A stretch of DNA of 64,000 nt from Caballeronia catudaia (GTDB lineage Bacteria > Pseudomonadota > Gammaproteobacteria > Burkholderiales > Burkholderiaceae). Of this stretch, positions 38,071 to 46,965 are shown piece by piece. The notes below the pieces were generated by a model. The model worked only from the letters and a program-made list of their open reading frames with translations. It searched no databases and was not told the DNA's origin. The stretch covers positions 248,001-312,000 of the forward strand of contig NZ_FCOF02000001.1 of NCBI RefSeq assembly GCF_001544755.2. The letters are read 5' to 3'. A program made the translations under genes and the position numbers. How positions within the stretch are numbered: position 1 is the first letter of the stretch; every line of letters begins with the position of its first letter.

Positions 38071-39276
38071 TCAAACCAGCTCCACCCCCATCGCCGTAGC
38101 CTCCCCGCCGCCGATACACAAACTCGCGACTCCACGCTGCGCCCCACGCGCCTTCAACGCCCCGATCAACGTGACAAGAATTCGCGCACCCGAAGCCCCG
38201 ATCGGATGCCCGAGCGCGCAGGCGCCGCCATTCACATTGACCTTGTCGTGCGGCAGATCGTGTTCGCGCATCGCGGCCATCGTCACGACGGCGAACGCCT
38301 CATTGATCTCGTAGAGATCGACATCGCCCGCGCGCCAGCCGTTCTTCTCGAACAGCTTGCTAATGGCGCCCACCGGCGCCGTCGTGAACAACGCTGGCTC
38401 CTGCGCGAACGTGCTATGCCCCACCACACGCGCAATCGGACTCACGCCGAGCCGCTTTGCCGTCGATTCGCGCATCATCACGAGCGCTGCGGCGCCGTCC
38501 GATATCGACGACGAATTCGCCGCCGTCACTGTCCCGTCCTTGGCGAATGCCGGCTTGAGCGACGGAATCTTCTCGATATTGGCCTTGAACGGCTGCTCGT
38601 CGCGCCCGACGACGACATCGCCCTTCCTGCCTTGCACGGTAACCGGTGCGATCTCCCATGCAAACGAGCCGTCTTCGTTGGCCCGTTGCGCGCGCCGCAG
38701 CGATTCGACCGCGAACGCGTCCTGCGACTCGCGCGAGAACGCATACGACGACGCGCATTGCTCCGCGAACGTGCCCATCAGGCGGCCTTTCTCGTAGGCG
38801 TCTTCCAGCCCGTCGAGGAACATGTGGTCGAGCACTTGAGCGTGCCCCATGCGCATGCCGCCGCGCGCTTTGGGCAGCAGATACGGCGCGTTCGTCATGC
38901 TCTCCATGCCGCCCGCGACGATCACCTCGGCGGAACCCGCGAGCAGCATGTCGTGCGCGAACATCGCGGCGCGCATGCCGGAGCCGCACATCTTGTTGAT
39001 CGTCGTGCAGCCGGTCGAAAGCGGCAGGCCCGCTCCGAGCGCCGCCTGACGCGCGGGCGCCTGGCCTTGTCCCGCGGGCAGCACGCAGCCCATGATCGCC
39101 TCGTCGATCTGCCCGGGCTTCACGCCCGCGCGTTCGATCGCCGCGGCAATCGCCGCCGCGCCGAGCTGCGGCGCGGTCAGCGCGGCGAAATCGCCCTGAA
39201 ACGCAGCCATCGGCGTGCGCGCGGCCGAGACGATGACGATCGAATCCTTCTGCGGGTCTCTCTGTGTCTCACTCAT
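38071..39276 (-). CDS. Acetyl-CoA C-acetyltransferase (thiolase)
   Basis: A 401-residue thiolase that joins or cleaves acetoacetyl-CoA. Active-site Cys in NKMCGSGMRAAMFAHDMLLA, His in YEINEAFAVV, and the C-terminal pair NGGACALGHPIGASG and ASLCIGGGEATAMG. These are the features of degradative/biosynthetic thiolases of the AtoB/PhaA type. The start overlaps the carbonic anhydrase frame by 8 bp, so it is the last gene of the aceK group. A role in acetyl-CoA use or PHB synthesis is plausible. Confidence 0.94.
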   Translation of the reverse strand: MSETQRDPQKDSIVIVSAARTPMAAFQGDFAALTAPQLGAAAIAAAIERAGVKPGQIDEAIMGCVLPAGQGQAPARQAALGAGLPLSTGCTTINKMCGSGMRAAMFAHDMLLAGSAEVIVAGGMESMTNAPYLLPKARGGMRMGHAQVLDHMFLDGLEDAYEKGRLMGTFAEQCASSYAFSRESQDAFAVESLRRAQRANEDGSFAWEIAPVTVQGRKGDVVVGRDEQPFKANIEKIPSLKPAFAKDGTVTAANSSSISDGAAALVMMRESTAKRLGVSPIARVVGHSTFAQEPALFTTAPVGAISKLFEKNGWRAGDVDLYEINEAFAVVTMAAMREHDLPHDKVNVNGGACALGHPIGASGARILVTLIGALKARGAQRGVASLCIGGGEATAMGVELV

Positions 39277-40057
39277 GTTTCATCTCCTTGATGACGTCTT
39301 GAATGACGCCGGGAACGTCTCCGAGACGCGCCGCATCGGACGCGAGCACGTCGTTTTCCGTGGGATACTCGCCGCCGCGCGTCAATGCGGCGATGCACGA
39401 CCGGTAAACCGGATCGATCTCCTCCTGAGCGCCGATCATCATGCCCATGTTGCGCAGGCGGCCGTCGTGCACGCCGTAAGTCCAGCCATGCACGGTGAGC
39501 TCCTGTCCGCGCGCCCAGGCGTCGTTGACGACGGTCGTGCGGCACACGTTGATGGTCTGCTCGATCGTGTTCAGCTCGACGAGCCGACGATGCCGCGCGT
39601 CGCCGAGCGGCCAGTCTTCGAGCAGCGCGGCGTGCTTTTCGCGCACGTCCTCGACGTGACGCAGCCAGTTGTCGGCGAGACCGACGCGCCGTCCGACGAG
39701 CGCCGCGCCCACGCCCGAGCAGCCGTAATGGCCGACGACCATGATGTGCTTCACCTTCAGCAGATCGACGGCGAACTGGATCACCGACAGACAGTTGAGA
39801 TCCGAGTGCACGACCACGTTCGCGATGTTCCGATGCACGAACACCTCGCCCGGCGGCAGGCCGATGATCTCGTTCGCGGGCACACGCGAATCCGCGCAGC
39901 CGATCCACAAATACTCGGGCGTCTGCTGATGCGCGAGCCGCTCGAAGAATTTCGCGTCCTCGCCGAGCTTGTGCGCGACCCAGTTCTGGTTGTTTGCGAA
40001 CAGATGGGCGAGGGGATTGGCGGCTTCGTTGCTGTGGTTGCTTTGGTTCATGTTCAT
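39269..40057 (-). CDS. can: Beta-class carbonic anhydrase
   Basis: A 262-residue zinc enzyme interconverting CO2 and bicarbonate. The zinc ligands are in CADSRVPANE (Cys and the Asp-Arg dyad) and VGHYGCSGV (His and Cys), with FVHRNIANVV between. N-terminal LAHLFANNQNWVAHK and the length match Can of proteobacteria with a slightly long tail. It lies 24 bp after aceK and overlaps the thiolase gene, so it is in the middle of an operon. Confidence 0.93.
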   Translation of the reverse strand: MNMNQSNHSNEAANPLAHLFANNQNWVAHKLGEDAKFFERLAHQQTPEYLWIGCADSRVPANEIIGLPPGEVFVHRNIANVVVHSDLNCLSVIQFAVDLLKVKHIMVVGHYGCSGVGAALVGRRVGLADNWLRHVEDVREKHAALLEDWPLGDARHRRLVELNTIEQTINVCRTTVVNDAWARGQELTVHGWTYGVHDGRLRNMGMMIGAQEEIDPVYRSCIAALTRGGEYPTENDVLASDAARLGDVPGVIQDVIKEMKHE

Positions 40058-40081
40058 TGAGCAATGCGGGGACGCGTGCGC

Positions 40082-41884
40082 TCAGGCAGCGCGCGCGTCC
40101 GGTCGGCCGGGCTTCTCGAAGCGCTCCGGATAACGGATGCAGAATCGGACGTCCCGGTCATAGGGAAAGAAGTCGGCGAGTTCGCCGCGCAGCAGTTGTT
40201 CCTTGTGATGCTGCCAGAGCGCGGGATCGAAGAAATCCGCGTGATGGCGCATGAACGCTTCGCGCACGCGCGGATCGCCAAGTAAAAAAGTGCCGTACGT
40301 CTCGGGAAAGATATCGTGCGGCCCGACGGTATACCACGGTTCGCCGGACATTTCGTCTTCCTCGAAGCGCGGCGGCGGCACTCGGCGCACGTTGCAATCG
40401 GTCAGGTACTCGATTTCATCGTAGTCGTAGAACACGACGCGACCGTGCCGCGTCACGCCGAAGTTCTTGTACAGCATGTCGCCGGGAAAGATGTTGGCCT
40501 GTATCAACTGCTTGATCGCATCGCCATACTCTTTGATGCCGTGATCGATTTCGTCGGCGCTCGCGTTCTGCAGGAACAGATTGAGCGGCAACAGGCGGCG
40601 CTCGATATACACGTGCCCGATGACGAGATTCTCGCCTTCGTATTCGATCATCGAGGGCGCTTCGTTTTCGAGTTCGCGGATGAGTGCGTCATCGAGACGC
40701 GCCACCGGCAGCGCGACGCTCGAATATTCGAGCGTGTCGGCCATGCGGCCCAGGCGGTCATGCCGCTTCACGAGCTGATACTTGTCCTGGATCTTCTGCC
40801 GCGTGGTTTCCTTCGGCGGCGGGAATGCGTCCTTGATGAGCTTGAACACATAGGGAAACGAAGGCAGCGTGAAGACGATCATCACGAGCCCCTTGATGCC
40901 CGGCGCCACGATGAATTTATCGCTCGAATGCGACAGATGATGCAGCAGGTCGCGATAGAAATCGTTCTTGCCCTGCTTCTGCAAACCCACCGACGTATAG
41001 ATTTCCGCTTTCGGCTTGCGCGGCATGATCGTGGCGAGGAACTGCACGAACGCCGACGGCACTTCCATGTCGACGAGAAAGTACGAGTGCGAGAAGCTGA
41101 AGATGATGAGCACCTGCTCGCGCGACAGCAGCACGGTATCGAGCGCGAGCAGGCGGGGCGACGTGTGCCGTATCGCGATCGCGAAGGGCAGGAGCGCATC
41201 GCCGTTGATGATGCGCCCGACGATATACGCCGCCTTGTTGCGAAAGAACAGCGACGACAGCACGTGAATCTGGAAATTGGGCGCGGGCGTGAGATCGCCG
41301 AACGTGTCTTTCAGCGTCTGCATCACGCATTGCACGTCGCGCGTCAGGTCTTCGAACGGCGGCTCGAGCTGAAAGTTCGTGACGATGCGCTCGAGCGTCA
41401 CGGCGAGGCCGTCGCGCTCCGGGTAATACGCGCGATACGTGGGCTTCGCGGCGGGTTCGTCGTTTTCGATGTACTCGGTGGAGATCGCCGGGCGCACGAA
41501 GATGAAATCGTTGTTGAAATACGAGCGATGCAGAATCTTGCAGCACACCGAGTTGAAGAACGTCTCCGCACATTCCGGCTGACGATGCGTCGTCAGCAAG
41601 CCGATGTAATGCAGCTTGATCTGCTGCCAGACGTCGTCGTCGATGTTCTCGGCGTCGTATTCGTCTTCGAGCAGCGCCACGCATTCCGCCACGCGATCGT
41701 CATACGACGTGATGCGGTCGCGCGCGAGCTGCTGCACCGCGTGCCATTCGGCGCGCTCGAACAGCGTCTTCGCCTCGATCGCGGCCTCGCGAAACACGCG
41801 ATAGTGATGCTCGAAGCCTTCGAGTATCGTCTTGGCGACATCGAAGCCGATTTGCGACGAGAGCAGCTTGGGGAAGTGATTCAT
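40082..41884 (-). CDS. aceK: Isocitrate dehydrogenase kinase/phosphatase
   Basis: A 600-residue bifunctional enzyme that phosphorylates and inactivates isocitrate dehydrogenase, sending carbon to the glyoxylate shunt. The N-terminal half is the regulatory helical domain ([18 protein letters not shown]); the kinase half has [19 protein letters not shown] (ATP-site Lys), [15 protein letters not shown] and [14 protein letters not shown] (DYDE metal site). I start at 41884 (MNHFPK), as I remember in close homologues; an ATG three codons upstream has its ribosome site too close. No aceA/aceB is in the window. Confidence 0.94.
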   Translation of the reverse strand: MNHFPKLLSSQIGFDVAKTILEGFEHHYRVFREAAIEAKTLFERAEWHAVQQLARDRITSYDDRVAECVALLEDEYDAENIDDDVWQQIKLHYIGLLTTHRQPECAETFFNSVCCKILHRSYFNNDFIFVRPAISTEYIENDEPAAKPTYRAYYPERDGLAVTLERIVTNFQLEPPFEDLTRDVQCVMQTLKDTFGDLTPAPNFQIHVLSSLFFRNKAAYIVGRIINGDALLPFAIAIRHTSPRLLALDTVLLSREQVLIIFSFSHSYFLVDMEVPSAFVQFLATIMPRKPKAEIYTSVGLQKQGKNDFYRDLLHHLSHSSDKFIVAPGIKGLVMIVFTLPSFPYVFKLIKDAFPPPKETTRQKIQDKYQLVKRHDRLGRMADTLEYSSVALPVARLDDALIRELENEAPSMIEYEGENLVIGHVYIERRLLPLNLFLQNASADEIDHGIKEYGDAIKQLIQANIFPGDMLYKNFGVTRHGRVVFYDYDEIEYLTDCNVRRVPPPRFEEDEMSGEPWYTVGPHDIFPETYGTFLLGDPRVREAFMRHHADFFDPALWQHHKEQLLRGELADFFPYDRDVRFCIRYPERFEKPGRPDARAA

Positions 41885-41926
41885 GTCGGCCATGCACTCC
41901 GCACGTTGACGTCAGCGCGTTTCAGG

Positions 41927-42349
41927 TCACGCGGCTTTCGGTTTGCGCGCGCGCTTCTCCATGCCCGCCGCGAGCAGCGCGCGTCCCTGTTCCTCGTAGG
42001 CGGCGAGTTCGGCGAGCGTCGTGTTCAGGTCTTCGAGCTGGCGCGTCAGCACTTCGCGATGCGCAGCGATCGTATCGACGAAAGCCTGAAGCTGCGTCGC
42101 GGTGCCGGTGGGCGAATCATAGAGATCGAGCAGCGTGCGAATCTCCGACAGCGTGAAGCCGAGCCGCTTGCCGCGCAGCGTGAGCTTCAGGCGCGTGCGG
42201 TCGCGCGGCGAATACACGCGCCGCAGGCCGTTCGCGCCTTCGCGTTTCGGCGCGAGCAGGCCCTGATCTTCGTAGAAGCGAATCGCGCGCGGCGTGATGT
42301 CGAACTCGCGCGCCAGTTCGGTGATCGTGTAGTGCGTCGGTTGAGTCAT
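41927..42349 (-). CDS. MerR-family regulator (LiuR-like)
   Basis: A 140-residue regulator. The winged helix-turn-helix is YTITELAREFDITPRAIRFY followed by EDQGLLAPKREGANGLRRVY and a C-terminal coiled coil for dimerisation. It lacks the cysteines of metal sensors and resembles the LiuR branch that controls branched-chain and acyl-CoA catabolism. A dyad lies in its own promoter. It is 43 bp upstream of aceK on the same strand and divergent from the MBL gene at 42455, so it may control both sides. Confidence 0.88.
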   Translation of the reverse strand: MTQPTHYTITELAREFDITPRAIRFYEDQGLLAPKREGANGLRRVYSPRDRTRLKLTLRGKRLGFTLSEIRTLLDLYDSPTGTATQLQAFVDTIAAHREVLTRQLEDLNTTLAELAAYEEQGRALLAAGMEKRARKPKAA

Positions 42350-42380
42350 CGCGGGCGGACAGCGCAAAAGCGCGCGCAAC

Positions 42381-42410
42381 GTTAGAATGGACGTTTACGT
42401 TATCGTCAAC
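42381..42410 (-). promoter_or_regulatory. Promoter and probable binding site of the MerR-type regulator
   Basis: On the minus strand TTGACG (-35, 42404-42409) and TCTAAC (-10, 42381-42386) are spaced 17 bp. The spacer and -35 contain an imperfect dyad GACG-N10-CGTC with an inner ACGTAAACGT, like LiuR-type sites. It lies about 32 bp upstream of the regulator start and 45 bp upstream of the divergent MBL gene, which fits autoregulation. Confidence 0.5.
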
Positions 42411-42454
42411 TTCGCCAGATTGCAATGCGGCGCAAACCCGGAGGCAGGCACCGA

Positions 42455-43528
42455 ATGAACGCACTCGAACACCAGCTCGACTATGTTTTCGCCGACGCTT
42501 TGCCGGACGCGGGCGGCGTCAGGGAAGTGGCGCCGGGCGTGTTCTGGCTGCGCATGCCGCTGCCGTTCGCGCTCGATCACATCAATCTCTGGCTGCTGCG
42601 CGACGAGATCGACGGTGAGAAAGGCTGGACCATCGTCGATTGCGGCATTTCGAGCGACACGATCCGCGCGAACTGGGAGCGCGTGTTCGATACCGTGCTC
42701 GACGGCTTGCCGGTGCTGCGCGTGATCGTCACGCATTGCCATCCCGATCATCTCGGCCTGGCCGACTGGCTTTGCAAGGGCGCAGACAAAGCGCGCTGGA
42801 ACGTGCGCCTGTGGATTTCGCTCGGCGAATACGCGATGGGCCGCGTCATGGCCGCCGGCGACGGCTCCAACGCCGGCGGCGAGCGCGCGGCGGCGCATTT
42901 CGCGGCGCATGGTCTGACGGACCCAGCCTCGCTCGACGCCTTGCGCAACCGTGACAGCTATTACCCGACGCTCGTGCCGTCGATTCCCGCGGAATACCGG
43001 CGTATCCGCAATGGCGATGTCATCCGGATCGGCGCGCGTGACTGGGAGGTCGTGACGGGTTACGGTCATTCGCCCGAACACACCGCGCTGTTTTCTGCAA
43101 CGGACAAGCTGCTCATTTCCGGCGACATGGTGTTGCCGCGCATCTCGACGAACGTGTCCGTGTTCGCGATCGAGCCGGAAGGCAATCCGCTCGCGCTCTA
43201 TCTGGAATCGCTCGGCCGGTACGAAACGATGCCCGCCGATACCCTCGCGTTGCCCTCGCACGGCAAGCCGTTTCGCGGCGTGCAGACGCGCATCGGGCAA
43301 TTGCGGGAGCATCATCGCGCGCGGCTGGCGGAAGTGCGCGAGGCGTGTGCGCAGCAACCGTGCAGCGCCGCCGATATCGTGCCGATCATGTTCCGGCGCA
43401 AGCTCGACATTCATCAGATGACGTTCGCGCTCGGCGAAGCGCTCGCGCATCTGAACCTGCTCTGGCTCGATGGAACCTTGAAGCGTGAAACCGGCGATGA
43501 CGGTGTGATCCGTTTCTCGCCGGCCTGA
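42455..43528 (+). CDS. MBL-fold metallo-hydrolase
   Basis: A 357-residue metallo-beta-lactamase-fold enzyme. N-terminal LRMPLPFALDHINLWLLRDE, metal motif VTHCHPDHLGLADWL, then GYGHSPEHTALFSA and ISGDMVLPRISTN. A helical C-terminal domain (about 270-357) resembles the BLACT winged-helix end seen in LACTB2-like proteins. The start at 42455 has GGAGG 10 nt upstream. It is divergent from the LiuR-like regulator, suggesting an acyl-CoA thioesterase role in that regulon; this is inferred. Confidence 0.87.
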   Translation: MNALEHQLDYVFADALPDAGGVREVAPGVFWLRMPLPFALDHINLWLLRDEIDGEKGWTIVDCGISSDTIRANWERVFDTVLDGLPVLRVIVTHCHPDHLGLADWLCKGADKARWNVRLWISLGEYAMGRVMAAGDGSNAGGERAAAHFAAHGLTDPASLDALRNRDSYYPTLVPSIPAEYRRIRNGDVIRIGARDWEVVTGYGHSPEHTALFSATDKLLISGDMVLPRISTNVSVFAIEPEGNPLALYLESLGRYETMPADTLALPSHGKPFRGVQTRIGQLREHHRARLAEVREACAQQPCSAADIVPIMFRRKLDIHQMTFALGEALAHLNLLWLDGTLKRETGDDGVIRFSPA

Positions 43529-43532
43529 TCAC

Positions 43533-45128
43533 TTACTGCACTGAAACGGCGCCGAAATTCACGCGCCCGAACGGACTCACGCCATAACCGCTGACGTTCG
43601 CGCGCGTGAGCGCGGCCGCCGTCGGATAGACGAGCGGAATCCACAATGCCTGATCGTGGATGATCTTCTGCGCATCGACATACGCTTTCGTGCGTTTCGC
43701 GACATCGGGCGTAGCCTTGCCGTCTGCGATGAGCTTGTCGAGTTGCGGATCGCAATAACGCGCGAAGTTGATGCCCGACTTCACCGCATTGCAACTGAAC
43801 AGCGGCGACAGGTAATTGTCGGGATCACCGTTATCGCCCGCCCAGCCCATGAACAGCATGTCGTGCTGACCTTGCTTGGCCTCTTTGATCAGCTCGCCCC
43901 ATTCGATGATCTTCACCTGCGCCTTCACGCCGATCTTCGCGAGATCGGCCTGCAGCAGTTCGGCGCCGGCCTTCGGGTTCGGGTTCAGGACGCTGCCGTT
44001 CGGACGCACCCAGATGGTCGTGTCGAAGCCGTTCGGAAAGCCCGCGTCGGCGAGCAGCTTCTTCGCGTCATTCGCGGAATACTTGTACGCCGCAATCTTC
44101 TTGTCGTAGCTCCACGTATTCGGCGGATACGGATTCACGGCTTGCGTCGCCGTATTGTCGAACACGGTTTTCATGTACGTCGTGCGATCGAACGCCATGT
44201 TGATCGCCTGACGCACCTTTGGATTGTCGAGCGGCTTCTTCTGCGTGTTGAGCGCGACGAACGCCGTCATGAACGCGGGCGCTTCGCTGACTTTCAGCGT
44301 CTTGTCCTTCTTCGCATCGAGCACGTCCTGCGGCTTCGGCGACAGCGCGATCTGGCATTCGCCCGCCTTGATTTTCTGCGCGCGAACGGCCGCGTCGGGC
44401 GTGATCGCGTAGATCAGGCGATCGATCTTCGGTTTCGCGCCCCAGTACGACGGATTGAGGTCGAAGCGGATCACCGAGTCCTTCGTATAGCTCTTCAGCA
44501 CGAACGGGCCGGTGCCGATCGGCTTGCTGTTCAGATCGGTTTGCTGGTTCGCCTTCAACAGCTTGTCCGCGTATTCCGATGAATAGATGGATGCGAAGCC
44601 CATCGTGAGAATCGGCACGAAGGTCGCGTTCGGCTCGTTGAGCTCGAATTTCACGGTGTGGTCATCGACTTTCGTCACGGCCTTGATGAGCTTCACGAGA
44701 CCCATCGACTGCGCGTGCGGAAAACCGCTCGCGCCCGCGATCTTGTGCCACGGATTGCTGTCCGAGAGCATGCGCTCGAACGTGAAAACGACGTCGTCGG
44801 CGGTGAGCGGGCGCGTCGGCTTGAAGTAATCGGTCGTCTGGAACTGAACGTTCGGACGCAGATGGAAGGTGTAAGTCAGGCCGTCGCCGCTCACGTCCCA
44901 CTTCTCGGCGAGCGAGGGCATGACTTTCTTCGTGGCTTCATCGTAGGAGACGAGCGTGTTGAAGATGACATCCGCCGATGCGTTGGTCGTCACGAGCGAA
45001 TTGAACTGCACGACATCGAAACCGTCCGGGCTCGATTCGGTGCAGACGGTGAGCGGCTTGGACATCGCGAGCATCGGCGCGGCGAAGCATGCGAGGGCCG
45101 TAGCCGCGGCGAGGAGTTTGAAACGCAT
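43533..45128 (-). CDS. Periplasmic dipeptide/oligopeptide-binding protein of an ABC transporter
   Basis: A 531-residue family-5 solute-binding protein. The signal peptide is residues 1-23 (MRFKLLAAATALACFAAPML). The family opening is LTVCTESSPDGFDVVQFNSL, then PSLAEKWDVSGDGLTYTFHL, PIGTGPFVLKSYTKDS and VRQAINMAFDRTTYMKTVFD. The style is close to DppA. The start at 45128 follows GGGAGA. No permease or ATPase genes are adjacent, so it is an orphan here or its partners are elsewhere. Confidence 0.92.
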   Translation of the reverse strand: MRFKLLAAATALACFAAPMLAMSKPLTVCTESSPDGFDVVQFNSLVTTNASADVIFNTLVSYDEATKKVMPSLAEKWDVSGDGLTYTFHLRPNVQFQTTDYFKPTRPLTADDVVFTFERMLSDSNPWHKIAGASGFPHAQSMGLVKLIKAVTKVDDHTVKFELNEPNATFVPILTMGFASIYSSEYADKLLKANQQTDLNSKPIGTGPFVLKSYTKDSVIRFDLNPSYWGAKPKIDRLIYAITPDAAVRAQKIKAGECQIALSPKPQDVLDAKKDKTLKVSEAPAFMTAFVALNTQKKPLDNPKVRQAINMAFDRTTYMKTVFDNTATQAVNPYPPNTWSYDKKIAAYKYSANDAKKLLADAGFPNGFDTTIWVRPNGSVLNPNPKAGAELLQADLAKIGVKAQVKIIEWGELIKEAKQGQHDMLFMGWAGDNGDPDNYLSPLFSCNAVKSGINFARYCDPQLDKLIADGKATPDVAKRTKAYVDAQKIIHDQALWIPLVYPTAAALTRANVSGYGVSPFGRVNFGAVSVQ

Positions 45129-45315
45129 GAGATCTCCCGTGATCTTCATTCTTGTTCGTGGATGACGAGGGGCAGGCGGTGCAAGCGGCGCGCCCGGCGC
45201 GGCTAGCGTAGCGAATGCGTGCGCCTTCGACAACGATTCGATCGGCATACGCTTATGCGGCGCGCTTCGATGAAATGACGCGCGGCTTGCCGAAACGGGG
45301 CGCATCGGGCTAAAC

Positions 45316-45432
45316 TTGCGCCGTCTTTGGGGAGTAGCCTTCCTTCGCGTGCGAAGGAGAACGCGTCAACATCCTCGGCTCTGCTGCCGTGGCGCGTTCG
45401 ACCGGAACGGTTTGGCGAGACCATCGATGCGC
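45316..45432 (+). ncRNA. yybP-ykoY (manganese) riboswitch
   Basis: The leader of the cation exchanger gene carries the hallmark pieces of this class in order: TTTGGGGAGTAGCC (45326-45339), GCGTCAACAT (45363-45372) and GGCGAGACC (45414-45422, consensus GGCAAGACC), separated by segments able to form the two coaxial helices. A 145-nt expression platform follows before the start at 45577. Known members sense Mn2+ and raise expression of Mn/Ca efflux proteins. The match is by eye; exact ends are approximate. Confidence 0.8.
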
Positions 45433-45576
45433 TATGTCGTTCCTGGTCGGACGGGCGTGGCGCATCGTGGTTCGCTCGACGTCCGGCCGTGGAATCATCG
45501 TGTCCCCACAACTACAAATCCCCTGTCTTTCGCGCACGCTTGCGCGCCCAACGCATTTTTCGATGCGAGGTGCCGC

Positions 45577-46587
45577 ATGACGATGCTCTTTCTCGAACTC
45601 GCGCTGATGCTCGCGATCATTCTGATCGCGTCGGAGCTGTTCACCAACGCGCTCGAACATCTCGGTGAGCGGCTCGGCATCTCCGAAGGCGTGACCGGAT
45701 CGCTGTTCGCGGCGGTCGGCACGGCCTTGCCGGAAACCACCGTGCCGATCATCGCGTTGCTCGGCGGTACTTCCAGCCGCGCCGTCAACGAGGAAATCGG
45801 CGTCGGCGCGATCCTCGGCGCGCCGCTGATGCTCGCGACGCTTTCCACTTGCCTGATGACGGTCGCGATCCTCAAGTCGCGTGGTTTGCGCGGCAGGATT
45901 GTGCCGGAGCGCAGCGGCTTCGTGCGCGATCTCAACTTCTTCCTGATTGCCTTCCTGATCGCCTGCGCCGCGATGTTCGTGCCGCATCATGCGTGGCCGG
46001 TGCGCGCGATGTTCGCGGCCGGGCTCGTCGCGCTTTATGTCGTTTATGTGATTTCGACGTTCAGGGCGTCGGCGCGGCTCGTCGAGGGCGGGCACGGGAC
46101 GGAGGCGCCCGAGGCGTTGTTTGCGTCGCGGCTCGGCATGCGGACTTCGCTCGGCTCGATCATGCTGCAGTTTCTCGTGGGCATCGTGCTGCTGGTGGGC
46201 GGCGCGAAGGGCTTCATTCATGGCGTCGAGGGCGTCTCGCACGCGCTCGGAATTTCTCCGCTGTTGCTGTCGCTCATCATCATTCCGATCGCGACCGAAC
46301 TGCCCGAGAAGGTGAACAGCATTCTTTGGGCGCGACGTGGGAAAGACACGCTCGCGTTCGGCAACATCACCGGCGCGATGGTGTTTCAAGGGACGTTGCT
46401 GCCCGGCATCGGGATCATGTTGACGCCCTGGGAACCGCGCGTCGAAGTGCTGACGGGTGTGCTGATCACGCTCGCGGCGGCCGCGTGGTTGCGGCTCAAT
46501 GCGCGGGTCAATGGCGTCGTGCTGTGGGCGCTGCTCGGCAACGGCGTGCTGTACGGCGCGTATCTCGTGCTGACGTTGGCGCGCTGA
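45577..46587 (+). CDS. Sodium/calcium exchanger-type membrane protein (CaCA superfamily), riboswitch-controlled
   Basis: A 336-residue inner-membrane protein with ten to eleven hydrophobic segments in two halves. The two inverted alpha-repeats are GSLFAAVGTALPETTVPI and IIPIATELPEKVNSILWA, each with the acidic residue that binds the cation. Such proteins exchange Ca2+, Mn2+ or Na+/H+. The upstream yybP-ykoY riboswitch makes Mn2+ export the best guess. The start at 45577 follows GAGG; the frame is open to 45316, but that would translate the riboswitch. Confidence 0.88.
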   Translation: MTMLFLELALMLAIILIASELFTNALEHLGERLGISEGVTGSLFAAVGTALPETTVPIIALLGGTSSRAVNEEIGVGAILGAPLMLATLSTCLMTVAILKSRGLRGRIVPERSGFVRDLNFFLIAFLIACAAMFVPHHAWPVRAMFAAGLVALYVVYVISTFRASARLVEGGHGTEAPEALFASRLGMRTSLGSIMLQFLVGIVLLVGGAKGFIHGVEGVSHALGISPLLLSLIIIPIATELPEKVNSILWARRGKDTLAFGNITGAMVFQGTLLPGIGIMLTPWEPRVEVLTGVLITLAAAAWLRLNARVNGVVLWALLGNGVLYGAYLVLTLAR

Positions 46588-46965
46588 GGGCGCGCTGAAA
46601 AGAAAAATGCCCGCCGAAGCGGGCATCGAGGGCGAAGCGGCGCGCTGGCAAAGCCGGCGCGTTGTTCTCGTTGTTCTTGAGTTCGTTATCGGCGGGAGAA
46701 GAGAGAACTTTAGGGGCTTGGCGTTGTTTGGTATAAGCGCGCGGACCAGACCTGACCGGACGGACGAGCTATCGCGGAAAGTAGCACGGTTTCCTGCCTC
46801 ATCTCCGCGCTTTGGATCGAGGTCGCCGATCGGATAATTTGTCCGACACCTTCTTCGGTCCGACACGGAAATCCATATGTCCGTCAGCGTACATTTGCCC
46901 TCTTCGGAGATGAAGATCCCGGTCAAGGCCGCACACTTGCGGTATTCCAAGTAACACAGAAGATT
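46588..46965. other. Intergenic region upstream of the GT41 gene
   Basis: A 378-bp spacer with the hairpin at 46607 and lower GC toward 46900. It should contain the promoter of the GT41-type gene. I could not fit a clear sigma-28 or sigma-54 site. Confidence 0.4.
46607..46626 (-). terminator. Hairpin downstream of the exchanger gene
   Basis: Arms ATGCCCGC and GCGGGCAT with a CGAA loop lie 19 bp after the stop. On the plus strand the stem is preceded by AAAAGAAAAA but not followed by T; on the minus strand it is followed by TTTTTC. It looks like a minus-strand terminator although no minus-strand gene is seen upstream of it. Confidence 0.5.

Noticed and set aside
40316..42385. 689-codon plus-strand open frame over aceK and the MerR gene
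   Set aside because: Composition is that of a shadow frame and it spans two real genes on the other strand.
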